In this document: piece by piece, positions 39,301 to 46,717 of the stretch | How positions within the stretch are numbered: the first letter of the stretch is position 1 | How the letters are laid out: the number at the start of each line of letters is the position of its first letter | NCBI RefSeq assembly: GCF_014334095.1 | Contig: NZ_CP060495.1 | Location: forward strand, 395,001-459,000 | Direction of reading: 5' to 3' | DNA from: Novosphingopyxis iocasae | Lineage (GTDB): Bacteria > Pseudomonadota > Alphaproteobacteria > Sphingomonadales > Sphingomonadaceae | DNA: 64,000 nucleotides | Notes under the pieces: generated by a model | Database searches by the model: none | What the model was told of the DNA's origin: nothing | What the model saw: the letters and a program-made list of their open reading frames with translations, nothing else | Made by a program: the position numbers and the translations under genes

Positions 39301-39433
39301 CTGGCCGCTGGACGTTCCGCCCGGCCATACCACCGTGAACGGAAAGCCTGCCGCCTGGATCGATGGCGAACTGACGATCCAATCGACCGGCCAGCCGATC
39401 CGCATCATCGCCGATATGGGAGCCATCCAGTGA
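36332..39433 (+). CDS. large secreted (alpha/alpha)6-type putative glycosidase with two carbohydrate-binding-like domains
   Basis: 1033 aa, TTG start overlapping the GH144 stop (TTGA) and placed exactly at a signal peptide (MRRLALLLASAALIAATPG). Domain reading: about 25-180 a CBM11/galactose-binding-like sandwich (LPISFPDNFEITLKVRG, IMFDDLLL); about 185-300 an F5/8-type C discoidin-like domain; about 300-580 a beta-sandwich; about 590-960 an (alpha/alpha)6 toroid with SYNRSWIRDGAMMGDTLLRL, WYSTKLFDNGKVPCCVDYRG, SLWDDFWALTGY and GDMPHAWVASDFIRAALDLF. The toroid resembles clan GH-G/GH-L glucosidases and debranching enzymes, but I cannot assign a family. It presumably acts with GH144 and GH3 on the same glycan in the periplasm. 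Confidence 0.75.
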   Translation: MRRLALLLASAALIAATPGPRLLDGFETLTPWQASASDGVQARIESVAGLSGEALALDYDFGEVAGYAYAHRKLPISFPDNFEITLKVRGTDGANDLQIKFVDASGQNVWWYRRNDFTPSADWQTLRIRKRDIGFAWGPTEDKSLPDTASMELVIVRGRDGGVGRIMFDDLLLTPKASVAEPGTPVASDARARDGDPATGWTGQGGKALTVDLGGQRLLGGAVLDWALGQGAPNYSVELSDDGETWRTAYVTTDGDGGRDPVPLPDSEAAWLRVLLPEGAPRAKLTEIAIQPVDWAPDLNGFIASLAKDAPRGTFPRGFTEQPYWTLVGTDGGANSGLIDEDGSIEVGKGAFSIMPYVVADGETNDWADVAESQSLLDGYLPMPGVTWLGADWHLETRLVADETSPRLLARWRLVNDARERRTLKLVLGVRPFQVNPPAQFLSQQGGISKISAIDWQDGRLSVTNQRDDGADVRLLLPLEQPDAVATAAFDQGALGNPAALLGGASVRDPHDLASAMLVWEADLAPGGAIDVPMAIPFDGNAAPMSRAAFDASVAATAAMWKDKLDRITIVVPPAKQPVADTVRTALAHVLMSRDGPQLKPGTRSYNRSWIRDGAMMGDTLLRLGVVKPVRGFADWYSTKLFDNGKVPCCVDYRGPDPVPENDAQGEFIHLLVQLYRYTGDRAMLERAWPKIEAALGYMEQQRQSERTPENLIGDNRVKYGLMPPSISHEGYSSAPQYSLWDDFWALTGYKDAAYAARVLGKPQAATIAAQREEFAADIQKAISAAAARFDIDFIPGATSLGDFDATSTTMALDPAGELEALDPKLLSRTFDKQWERVMFRDDAGADWADYTPYELRNVSAFVRLGRRAQANALLDFYMDDRRPAAWNGWAEVVGRNPREIRFIGDMPHAWVASDFIRAALDLFAYERGRDGALVLGGGMTRDWLVGKGVDVKGLNSSVGTIDLAMKLDGGRLLATIGGSARPAAGYILTWPLDVPPGHTTVNGKPAAWIDGELTIQSTGQPIRIIADMGAIQ

Positions 39434-40347
39434 TCCGCCCGCTATTGTCCCTGTTTGCGCTGTTGTTGGCGTGTGTCGTCATGGCCTCCACCGCTTTTGC
39501 CGCACCCGCCTGCACCATCGGGACGGCGGGGCAGACGCAGCGGATTTCTGTCGGGGAAACCGGTCGCTCGATGCTGATCCATATCCCGGCGGGCTTCGAT
39601 CGCACCGATCCTGCGCCGCTCCTATTCCTCCTCCATGGCAGCACGGCGACCGGCGCCGCCATGCTGCGCGATTCCAGGCTGGAAGCCACCTCCGATGCGC
39701 ATGGCTTCATCCTGGCCGCACCCGATGCGGGCATTCCGGCAGGCGAGGGATTCGTCTGGAACATTCCGGGCGTTCCCACCGTCACCGGCGATATTCCGGG
39801 GCCGGAGGATGCCGACGATGTCGCTTTCTTTCGCGCGGCGATCGACTGGCTGGCCGCCCAGCACTGCGCTGACCCCGCCCGTGTCTACGCCACTGGACTA
39901 TCGGGCGGTGGGCGGATGACGAGCTGGCTCGGCTGCGTGGCCTCGGACAAATTTGCCGCCATTGCGCCCGTGGTCGGCCTGCGCGCGGGCAATCCGGATC
40001 CCGACGAGCCGCAGCGGCCCGATCCGAAGACCTGCCGTCCGGACAAGTCCATGCCGGTGATCGCGTTCGCCGGAGCAAAGGACAATACGAACCCCATCAC
40101 CGGCGGCGGCACAGGCTATTGGCAATATGACATGCATGCCGCCGAGATGCGTTGGGCCGCGCTCAACCGCTGCCGCGCCGCGCCGGTCACGCTCTGGGTG
40201 GCGCCGGGCGTTTATGAGGAACGTTATTCCGATTGCAGGAACGGCGCGGATGTGGTCGGTCGGATCAGCGTGGACGGCGGCCATAGCTGGGTGGTGGACA
40301 ATGACGAACTTTGGCGGTTCCTTTCCGCGCATCGACGTGGCAAATGA
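39430..40347 (+). CDS. secreted PHB-depolymerase/LpqC-type esterase
   Basis: 305 aa, GTG start overlapping the previous stop (GTGA). Signal peptide ends STAFAAPAC. Alpha/beta hydrolase of the COG3509 type: oxyanion region LLFLLHGSTATGA, nucleophile in ATGLSGGGRM, aspartate in IAFAGAKDN and histidine in SVDGGHSW. Relatives include feruloyl/acetylxylan esterases and polyhydroxybutyrate depolymerases. In this operon it may remove acyl decorations from the glycan. The stop codon lies in a palindrome TGAACGTTCA (40345-40354). Confidence 0.85.
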   Translation: MIRPLLSLFALLLACVVMASTAFAAPACTIGTAGQTQRISVGETGRSMLIHIPAGFDRTDPAPLLFLLHGSTATGAAMLRDSRLEATSDAHGFILAAPDAGIPAGEGFVWNIPGVPTVTGDIPGPEDADDVAFFRAAIDWLAAQHCADPARVYATGLSGGGRMTSWLGCVASDKFAAIAPVVGLRAGNPDPDEPQRPDPKTCRPDKSMPVIAFAGAKDNTNPITGGGTGYWQYDMHAAEMRWAALNRCRAAPVTLWVAPGVYEERYSDCRNGADVVGRISVDGGHSWVVDNDELWRFLSAHRRGK

Positions 40348-40379
40348 ACGTTCACAATAATAAGTGAGAGGGAGCTTCA

Positions 40380-41678
40380 ATGGCACTGGCACCGGACGTT
40401 TCGTCCAGCACCGATCCGCGCAAGAAGGAATTGCCGGGAGAACACATCCACGCGCCGGGCCTGCAGGGGTTCGTCTTCGCGCTGTTCCTGATCTTCGGTG
40501 GCATCACGTCCTTGAACGACGTGATCATCCCCAAGCTGAAAGAGCTGTTCACGCTCAACTATACGCAGGCGATGCTGGTGCAGTTCTGCTTTTTCACCGC
40601 CTATTTGGTGATCGGTATTCCCGGCGCGAAGCTGGTAAAGAAGATCGGTTATATGCGCGGCGCGGTGGCGGGTCTGCTCACCATGCTGGTGGGCTGTCTG
40701 CTGTTCATCCCCGCCTCTCAAACGGCAACCTATGCGCTGTTCCTCTTTGCGCTGTTCGTCCTCGCCAGCGGCGTCGTGATCGTGCAGGTGGTGGCGAACC
40801 CTCTCATCTCGCTGCTCGGCCCGCCAGAGACGGCACATAGCCGCCTTACCTTTGCGCAGGCGTTCAACTCGCTCGGCACCACAATCTTCCCGATCGCCGG
40901 TGCAGCGCTGATCCTGGGCAGCCTGGCCGATGTCAGCGCGGCCGATCTGACCGGCCCCGCGCTCGATGCCTATCGCAGTTCCGAAAGCCAGGCGATCGTC
41001 GGCGGCTATCTTGCCATCGCGGTCATGCTTGCCGTCGTCGCCTTCGTGGTCTGGATGTTCCGCAACAAGCTGAAGGGCGAAAAGCATGAAGCAAGCGCTG
41101 GGCTGGCAGGCTTCGATCTTCTGAAGCGCAAACGCTTCGGTTTCGGGGCGCTGTGCATCTTCCTTTATGTGGGCGCGGAGGTTTCGATCGGATCGCTGAT
41201 CGTCAGCTATCTGGAGCAGCCCGGCGTGATGGCGTTGAGCCAGGAGAAGGCCGGTTCGCTGATCGCGCTTTACTGGGGCGGCGCGATGGTCGGGCGGTTC
41301 ATCGGCTCGGCGATCCTGCGGGTACTGAGCCCGGGCAAAGTGCTGGCCTTCGTCGCGATTGGCGCGATCACGCTGCTCCTTATCTCGACCAACACGACTG
41401 GCGCGGTGTCAGGCTACAGCCTGCTTGCCATCGGTCTGATGAACTCGATCATGTTCCCGACGATCTTCAGCCTGGCCTGCGAAAAGCTGGGCAGCCGCGC
41501 GGCGGACGGTTCGGGCATCATCAACGTCGCCATCTTCGGCGGCGCGGTTGTGCCCCTGCTGACGGGCGTGGTCGCCGATACGCTCGGCAGTTTGTATATC
41601 GCGCTGGTGATCCCGGCGATCTGCTACGCAATCATTGCCTGCTTCGGCTGGTATGCGCGGCGGCCCGCGGTCGCCTGA
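40380..41678 (+). CDS. FucP-type MFS sugar transporter
   Basis: 432 aa, 12 membrane helices of the sugar:H+ symporter group (FucP, GluP). Supporting stretches are LQGFVFALFLIFGGITSLND, FNSLGTTIFPIAGAALILG, LYVGAEVSIGSLIVSYLEQP and SIMFPTIFSLACEKLG. GAGAGGGAG precedes the ATG. It is predicted to move the monosaccharide or disaccharide product of the locus (glucose-like) from the periplasm into the cytoplasm. Last gene of the locus, closed by a bidirectional terminator. Confidence 0.92.
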   Translation: MALAPDVSSSTDPRKKELPGEHIHAPGLQGFVFALFLIFGGITSLNDVIIPKLKELFTLNYTQAMLVQFCFFTAYLVIGIPGAKLVKKIGYMRGAVAGLLTMLVGCLLFIPASQTATYALFLFALFVLASGVVIVQVVANPLISLLGPPETAHSRLTFAQAFNSLGTTIFPIAGAALILGSLADVSAADLTGPALDAYRSSESQAIVGGYLAIAVMLAVVAFVVWMFRNKLKGEKHEASAGLAGFDLLKRKRFGFGALCIFLYVGAEVSIGSLIVSYLEQPGVMALSQEKAGSLIALYWGGAMVGRFIGSAILRVLSPGKVLAFVAIGAITLLLISTNTTGAVSGYSLLAIGLMNSIMFPTIFSLACEKLGSRAADGSGIINVAIFGGAVVPLLTGVVADTLGSLYIALVIPAICYAIIACFGWYARRPAVA

Positions 41679-41701
41679 CGGTCAGAGACCAAATTTCATA
41701 A

Positions 41702-41739
41702 AAAAGGGGCGGCTTCCCATCATGGAAGCCGCCCCTTTT
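41702..41739. terminator. bidirectional Rho-independent terminator
   Basis: A perfect 16-bp stem, AAAAGGGGCGGCTTCC (41702-41717) with GGAAGCCGCCCCTTTT (41724-41739), and a 6-base loop. The A- and T-runs at both ends let it serve the sugar transporter gene on the plus strand and the small lipoprotein gene on the minus strand. Confidence 0.92.
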
Positions 41740-41765
41740 ATATGCGCCGTAAAGGCGGCGTCGAA

Positions 41766-42032
41766 TTACTGTGCTTCTGCGTCCGCGGGCGCGGTTTCGC
41801 CATCGACGGCGTCGCCCATCTGGCTGGCGGTGGTGGCCATGTCATTGCCCATTTCGGTAGCGCTGCTTTCCATGCTGGTGCTCATGTCGGAAACGCTATC
41901 CTGCAGGTCATTGCCCATGGCGTTGGCCTTGGCCGTCGCCTCTTCATCGGTGCCATTCTGGGCGCAGGCGCCAAGCGCGGGCAGGGCCGCCAGAAGGGCG
42001 ACGGAGGCGGCGATTTTGGTGAAAGCTTTCAT
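41766..42032 (-). CDS. small entericidin-like/helical lipoprotein
   Basis: 88 aa from the ATG at 42032, the best placed after GGGGACC; in-frame ATGs at 42035 and 42044 are alternatives. A lipoprotein signal ends PALGACAQN (lipobox). The mature part is short, acidic, rich in Ser/Met/Thr, and helical with a repeating pattern (ATEMGNDMATTASQMGDAVD). It is probably anchored in the outer or inner membrane. No function is assigned. Shares the bidirectional terminator with the transporter gene. Confidence 0.75.
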   Translation of the reverse strand: MKAFTKIAASVALLAALPALGACAQNGTDEEATAKANAMGNDLQDSVSDMSTSMESSATEMGNDMATTASQMGDAVDGETAPADAEAQ

Positions 42033-42126
42033 CATGGTCCCCATGTCTGTTCGGGTTCGAAGATGCGAAGGCTTAGCCGGGCGTAATCGAATTACAAGCG
42101 CCCCCGCGAAGGAGTGTTGAGCGGTA

Positions 42127-42540
42127 TCAGCTCTCCACCCCGCGCACCTTCCCCCATTGCCGGGCGGCGGTGTATCCCAGATAACCCGTACCGAAGAGTG
42201 CGTAGAGCGGCTCCGGCAGGGCGGCGAGATAACCGGTCATTCCCTGACCGATCGCCTGAGCGGCTTCGGGCCGGACGGCGGCGATCAGGCCCATGGGGAT
42301 TGCCCAGAGAAACAACAGATACATGACGTACAGAAAGCTCGGCCGCGCGCGACTTGTCCAGGGATCGGGCGACTGTGCTTCTGCAATGATCGCGGACATG
42401 CGCACGCGGATCGCTTCCAATTCCTGCCCGCCCTCAAGACGTAGAAGTTCAAGCTTTGCCTTTTCGCGTGCCTGCTTGTCGGGGATCAGCTTATCCAACA
42501 GGCTGGCGACGGGACCAATCAGCGTATCGAAACCGGGCAT
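42127..42540 (-). CDS. GTA-type 3TM holin family protein (orphan)
   Basis: 137 aa from the ATG at 42540, which follows GGAGG. The pattern is an N-terminal MPGFDTLIGPVASLLDKLIP, a charged helical part (REKAKLELLRLEGGQELEAI) and then SPDPWTSRARPSFLYVMYLL with two to three membrane helices. It matches the holin family associated with gene-transfer-agent release (PF11351). Holins make pores in the inner membrane for endolysin exit. No phage, GTA or endolysin genes are in the window, so this is either the distant release module of a GTA or a domesticated membrane protein. Confidence 0.8.
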   Translation of the reverse strand: MPGFDTLIGPVASLLDKLIPDKQAREKAKLELLRLEGGQELEAIRVRMSAIIAEAQSPDPWTSRARPSFLYVMYLLFLWAIPMGLIAAVRPEAAQAIGQGMTGYLAALPEPLYALFGTGYLGYTAARQWGKVRGVES

Positions 42541-42704
42541 AACGAAATCCTCCGTGTGAAAGATTCGCTCTAACCTATATGGTACATTGTAGGACAGGAT
42601 CATTTTTCTCGCCGCAATGGCGCGCAAAGGCATATCGATACTGGCTGGGGCCCACCCAATTTAAGCTTACTTCAAATTAACCAACGGCAGGCAGATAGCG
42701 GCAG

Positions 42705-44129
42705 ATGACGACGCACTGGAACTCCGGCGAATTTCAAGCGCCCTCGCTTTGGGGGGAGACGGCGGAAGGGCTTGTCGCGCTGCTGCGTTCCGATGCGCTC
42801 GACGCGCTGATGGCGCTCGCCAAAGAAAGTTTTCAATGCCTTGCGGCCTCAGTCTCGATCCTCGGCGAGCGACAATGGTTTCTGTCGAGCGCTGGGCATG
42901 AGATGGTGAGCAACGGCCGCCAGGATTCGATTTGCACGCGCACTATTGCCGATAATAAACTTACAATCATTCCTGATCTGCGCGAAGATTCCGAGTTTCA
43001 AAAAAATCCGTTCGTCGCCGCCGAGGACGGTATTCGTTTCTACGCCGGCCTTCCGCTGGACCTTGAGACCGACTTCTACTCCGCTCCGGTTGAAGCCGCC
43101 TTCTGTCTGGTGGATGACAAACCGCGGGATTTAAGCGAGCAGGAAATCGAGCGCTTGCGGCAATTTTCGGCGATCGCTTCGAAAATGGTCGAAAGCAGTG
43201 TTCGCCTGGCTGGATCGCGCGGGCGTGCGGAGATGCAGGAAAAGCTCGTCGGCAATCTGGTGCGCAAGCAGGTGCAGTTTCGCCAGGCGGAACAGATGGC
43301 ACAGATGGGCCACTGGCGGCTCGATCTGTCGACAGAACTTGTCCATTGGTCGGACGGCATCTTCGAGATCCATGACCTTCCCGTGGCCAATACCCCACAG
43401 TTGGAACTGGCCCTAAGTTTCTACACGCCCTCCTCACGCGCCAAATTGGAGGGGTTGATGGCCCGGGCGATCGAGGAGGGTCAACCTTATGAGGCCGATC
43501 TGGAGATCGTAACGCCCGAAGGGCATCATAAGCGCGTGCGCACGCGCGGTGAGGTAGAATATCAGGACGGCCAAGCGGTGGCATTGATCGGCGTATTCCG
43601 CGATGTGACCGACCGTTACGAACTCGAGCGAAAATTGCGCCGCGCCGCGCAGACCGACACGTTGACGGGGCTCGGCAACCGCGATGCCATGCGCGCCTTC
43701 GTCGCCAACCGATCGCAGGACGAAAAGCTTGCCGTCCTGCTGCTGGACCTGGACGGATTCAAGCAGGTGAACGATCGCCTCGGCCATCTTACCGGTGACG
43801 ATGTGATCAAGGCGATGGCCACCACCCTGCGTGCCACGGTGCCGCCGCCGCACTTCGTGGGACGGTTCGGCGGCGACGAATTTGTGGTCATCCTGATGGA
43901 AGACGCGTTGACGATGCCCGCCGAGGATTTGTTCCGGCGCCTGGAACTGGCGATGGTGTACAATGTGGAAGGGCAGGATGATCGCGGCAACGTCACGCTG
44001 ACCGTTTCGGCCAGTATCGGCATGCACCGCGCGGCGCCCGGCGACTCGCTTGAAGAAGCGCTCGCGGTGGCGGATGCGGCCTTGTACGCATCCAAGCGCC
44101 GCCGCAAGGCCAAGGCCGCCGCCGCATAA
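42705..44129 (+). CDS. GAF-PAS-GGDEF diguanylate cyclase
   Basis: 474 aa, cytoplasmic. A GAF-like domain at about residues 25-165 (SICTRTIADNKLTIIPDLRE, IRFYAGLPL) is followed by a PAS domain with PAC motif at about 200-305 (GHWRLDLSTELVHWSDGIFE, YQDGQAVALIGVFRDVTDR) and a GGDEF domain at about 315-470. The active-site loop is GGDEF at 389-393, intact, so it should make cyclic di-GMP. No RxxD inhibitory site is visible five residues upstream. No EAL domain. It senses an unknown small molecule or redox signal. Confidence 0.93.
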   Translation: MTTHWNSGEFQAPSLWGETAEGLVALLRSDALDALMALAKESFQCLAASVSILGERQWFLSSAGHEMVSNGRQDSICTRTIADNKLTIIPDLREDSEFQKNPFVAAEDGIRFYAGLPLDLETDFYSAPVEAAFCLVDDKPRDLSEQEIERLRQFSAIASKMVESSVRLAGSRGRAEMQEKLVGNLVRKQVQFRQAEQMAQMGHWRLDLSTELVHWSDGIFEIHDLPVANTPQLELALSFYTPSSRAKLEGLMARAIEEGQPYEADLEIVTPEGHHKRVRTRGEVEYQDGQAVALIGVFRDVTDRYELERKLRRAAQTDTLTGLGNRDAMRAFVANRSQDEKLAVLLLDLDGFKQVNDRLGHLTGDDVIKAMATTLRATVPPPHFVGRFGGDEFVVILMEDALTMPAEDLFRRLELAMVYNVEGQDDRGNVTLTVSASIGMHRAAPGDSLEEALAVADAALYASKRRRKAKAAAA

Positions 44130-44293
44130 TCGCGTCGACGCTCTGGCGCGCGCCCCGCCAAGGGCTTATCGCACTCGGGCAGTAGAGGTGCGGAGAGGCG
44201 GGTATCGCTATCAGCAGACAGTCTGACGCGGATGGACGCGCGCAATCGCTGCGCTTTCTGCTGCTTTATGCGCTGGCCAATGCCGGCCGCGCG

Positions 44294-45433
44294 GTGGCCT
44301 ATGTCCCGCTGCTCACCATCCTCCTGCCACTTCGCGTCAATCTGCTGGCGGGTGAGGACAGTCTCGGCTGGTTGGCCGCGATCAGCTTCGGCGGCGCGAT
44401 CGCGGCCAGCTTGTCCAATATCCTGTTCGGCTTTCTGAGCGATCGGACCGGCAATCGCACGCTCTGGATCGGCGCGGGCCTTGTCTGTTCCACCGCGCTT
44501 CTGCTGGCGATCGGTGCGGTTACGCAGCTAGCGGTGCTGATCGCCCTGGTGATGGCCTGGCAGGTGGTGCTCAACATGATGCTGGCGCCGCTCACCGCTT
44601 GGGCGGGGGACTGTGTGCCGGACCGGCAGAAGGGGCTCTTGGGCGGCCTGCTCTCGTTCACGCCAGCGCTCGGCGCGCTGACCGGGGCGTTGATCACGGT
44701 TCCGGGTTTTGCGGATGCTGAGGACCGGTTGTTGCTGGTTGCCGCAACGGTCATCATCGCCATCGCACCGGTTCTGTTGTTCGGTCGTCCACGCGCAATG
44801 CCGCAATTGATGGAAGACAGCCGAGCGGGGGAACAGCCAGCTGAGGCACAGGCTCCGCTGAAAAGACGGCCGGCGGTCGTGCGGATGTGGACCAGCCGGC
44901 TGCTGCTGCAGATCGCAGAAGCGGCACTGTTTGCCTTTCTCTATTTCTGGTTTCTGTCGATCGATTCGCGCATCGACGAAAATGTGCCAGCCACGCTGTT
45001 CACGATCGTGCTGTGCGTGGCGATCCCCGTAACCCTGATGGTCGGTCGCTGGTCGGACCGGCAGGACCGGCCAATCGTGCCACTGACCGTTGCCGCCGGA
45101 TTTACGGTCGTCGGCCTGGCTGCGATGGCGTCCGCGGATGGGCTATACCCGGCCATGGCAGGCTATGCCCTGTTCGGGCTTTCCGCCTCCGTCTTTATGG
45201 CGTTGCATTCCAGCCAGACTCTGCGCGTCCTACCGCGCCCGCGCAATCGCGGCAGGGATCTGGGCATCTTCAACCTAGCCAACACGGTGCCGTCGCTGAT
45301 TATGCCCTGGCTGACGCTGGCGCTGGTCCCGAGCTTCGGCTTTTCCGGCCTGTTCACTGTTCTTGCAGCGCTCGTCCTTGTGGCGGTGGCGCTGCTTGCC
45401 TCGATCCAGCGGCAGGCAGCGAGATTGGACTGA
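44294..45433 (+). CDS. MFS transporter (true N-terminus probably upstream)
   Basis: 379 aa from the first usable start (GTG at 44294), with 11 to 12 hydrophobic segments and MFS loops such as LFGFLSDRTGNRTLW and MVGRWSDRQDRPIVPL. The same frame stays open back to a stop at 44183-44185, and its translation there (LRFLLLYALANAGRAVAY) is a clear first membrane helix, so coding begins upstream of this GTG. No ATG, GTG or TTG exists in that extension. GGAGAGG at 44192-44198 lies five bases before an ATC at 44204, a candidate unusual start. Substrate unknown. It converges with the YeiH-type gene, and its link to the neighbouring sulfosugar genes is uncertain. Confidence 0.8.
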   Translation: MAYVPLLTILLPLRVNLLAGEDSLGWLAAISFGGAIAASLSNILFGFLSDRTGNRTLWIGAGLVCSTALLLAIGAVTQLAVLIALVMAWQVVLNMMLAPLTAWAGDCVPDRQKGLLGGLLSFTPALGALTGALITVPGFADAEDRLLLVAATVIIAIAPVLLFGRPRAMPQLMEDSRAGEQPAEAQAPLKRRPAVVRMWTSRLLLQIAEAALFAFLYFWFLSIDSRIDENVPATLFTIVLCVAIPVTLMVGRWSDRQDRPIVPLTVAAGFTVVGLAAMASADGLYPAMAGYALFGLSASVFMALHSSQTLRVLPRPRNRGRDLGIFNLANTVPSLIMPWLTLALVPSFGFSGLFTVLAALVLVAVALLASIQRQAARLD

Positions 45434-45454
45434 GCGATCGGACTGGCCCGGTTT

Positions 45455-46606
45455 TCAGTCGACCACCAGCACGACGAAGAGCAGCGCCGAGATGAAGCTG
45501 GCGAGCGTCGCGCCCAGAACCGGGATGAACGCACGCCAGCCAAGGCGCGCGATCAGATCGGTGCGTGAGCGTAGCGCAGTTGCCGTGACGGCGAGTACGA
45601 GAAGAACCTTGGCCGCCGATTCCGCGCCATTGGATGCGATCTCCGGCAGCGACACCGCGCTGTTCACAGCCACTGCGATCACGAAGCCGGTAACGAACCA
45701 AGGCGGCATCAGCCCGCGGATGGACAGTCTCTTGCCGGACGCCTTGCCTTCTTCACCCGGCTTACCGATCCAGAGAGAGACCAGGAGGACCACCGGCGCC
45801 AGCAGGGCCACGCGCGCCAGCTTCACGATGGTCGCCTCGGCACCGGCGGCGTTGGAATAGGAATAACCGCCGCCGATTGCCTGCGCGACGTCGTGAATGG
45901 ACGCGCCGATCAGGAAGCCGGCTGCCCGGTCGCTGAGGCCGAGCTGCGCTGCCAAAATGGGGTAACTCGCCATTGCAAGCGCACTCGCCAGGGCGACGCC
46001 AACCAGGGTGAGGGCAAACTGCGCCTGCGGCAGCCGATCGCGCCCGATCACGCCGTAGAGCGCCAGCGCAGCGCTTGCGCCGCAAATCGCCGTCGCTCCG
46101 CCCGCGAGAATTCCTGCAAAACGAGACTGGCCGGAGAGACGTGCGCCCAGCATGCCACCCGAAAAGGCGAAGGCGGCGATGCAGAGCAGCGCCAGAAAAG
46201 GGACAAGGCCGATGCCTGCGATCTGCCCCAGCGTGACCTGAAATCCGATGAGAACGATGCCGATCCGCAGGCCTTCACGGCCGACCAGATCGAGCCCGCG
46301 ATGCGTGCGCGGATCGACTGCCGCAAAGTTCAGCGCCAGACCCAATAAAAGCGCGATCAGGATGGTGGGCGGACCGTAATGATCGCTCATCCAGGCCGCT
46401 GCAATTGCGAGCGTGGCGCACAGAAGCAGGCCGGGAACGATATTCGTCAGAACCTTCCGCAAGGAGCGGGGTTCATCCCGCTCCGCCTCGGCCAGCTCCA
46501 TTTCCCCATAAAGATCGCCGGCATAATAGCGGTGCCAGTCGGATCGATCCGATGGATCATTCTGGACGTGATCTGACACGTCGCCCCCTCCCTTGGTGGA
46601 ATTCAT
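45455..46606 (-). CDS. YeiH/UPF0324-family putative sulfite or sulfate exporter
   Basis: 383 aa with about ten membrane helices. Family marks are GPPTILIALLLGLALNF, GREGLRIGIVLIGFQVTLG, LAGGATAICGASAALAL and FLIGASIHDVAQAIGGGYSY, characteristic of PF03601 (putative sulfate exporter) proteins. AAGGAAG precedes the ATG. It is divergent from an MFS gene, and the shared 111-bp spacer contains an operator-like sequence nearly identical to one in front of the sulfoquinovosidase operon. In that context export of the sulfite released from sulfoquinovose is a reasonable role, though family members have not been firmly characterised. Confidence 0.88.
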   Translation of the reverse strand: MNSTKGGGDVSDHVQNDPSDRSDWHRYYAGDLYGEMELAEAERDEPRSLRKVLTNIVPGLLLCATLAIAAAWMSDHYGPPTILIALLLGLALNFAAVDPRTHRGLDLVGREGLRIGIVLIGFQVTLGQIAGIGLVPFLALLCIAAFAFSGGMLGARLSGQSRFAGILAGGATAICGASAALALYGVIGRDRLPQAQFALTLVGVALASALAMASYPILAAQLGLSDRAAGFLIGASIHDVAQAIGGGYSYSNAAGAEATIVKLARVALLAPVVLLVSLWIGKPGEEGKASGKRLSIRGLMPPWFVTGFVIAVAVNSAVSLPEIASNGAESAAKVLLVLAVTATALRSRTDLIARLGWRAFIPVLGATLASFISALLFVVLVVD

Positions 46607-46636
46607 CGCTGCTTCCTTCGCGACGGCTTGCTATTC

Positions 46637-46653
46637 TGTCCATCGTTGTCATA
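46637..46653. promoter_or_regulatory. LacI-type operator copy 1 (sulfosugar regulon)
   Basis: TGTCCATCGTTGTCATA. It matches the sequence at 50838-50854 in 15 of 17 positions. Located between divergent yeiH-type and MFS genes, 31 bp and 64 bp from their starts. Candidate site for the LacI regulator at 52919. Confidence 0.6.
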
Positions 46654-46717
46654 CTGATAGTCAACCGACAAACGGGATGCAACCGCCGGAAACATGGCGG
46701 TGCCAAGGGAGGATGAG

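Noticed and set aside
40345-40354. palindrome TGAACGTTCA before the sugar transporter as an operator
   Set aside because: Only 10 bp, overlaps a stop codon and does not match the locus operator at 30598-30613; may be chance.
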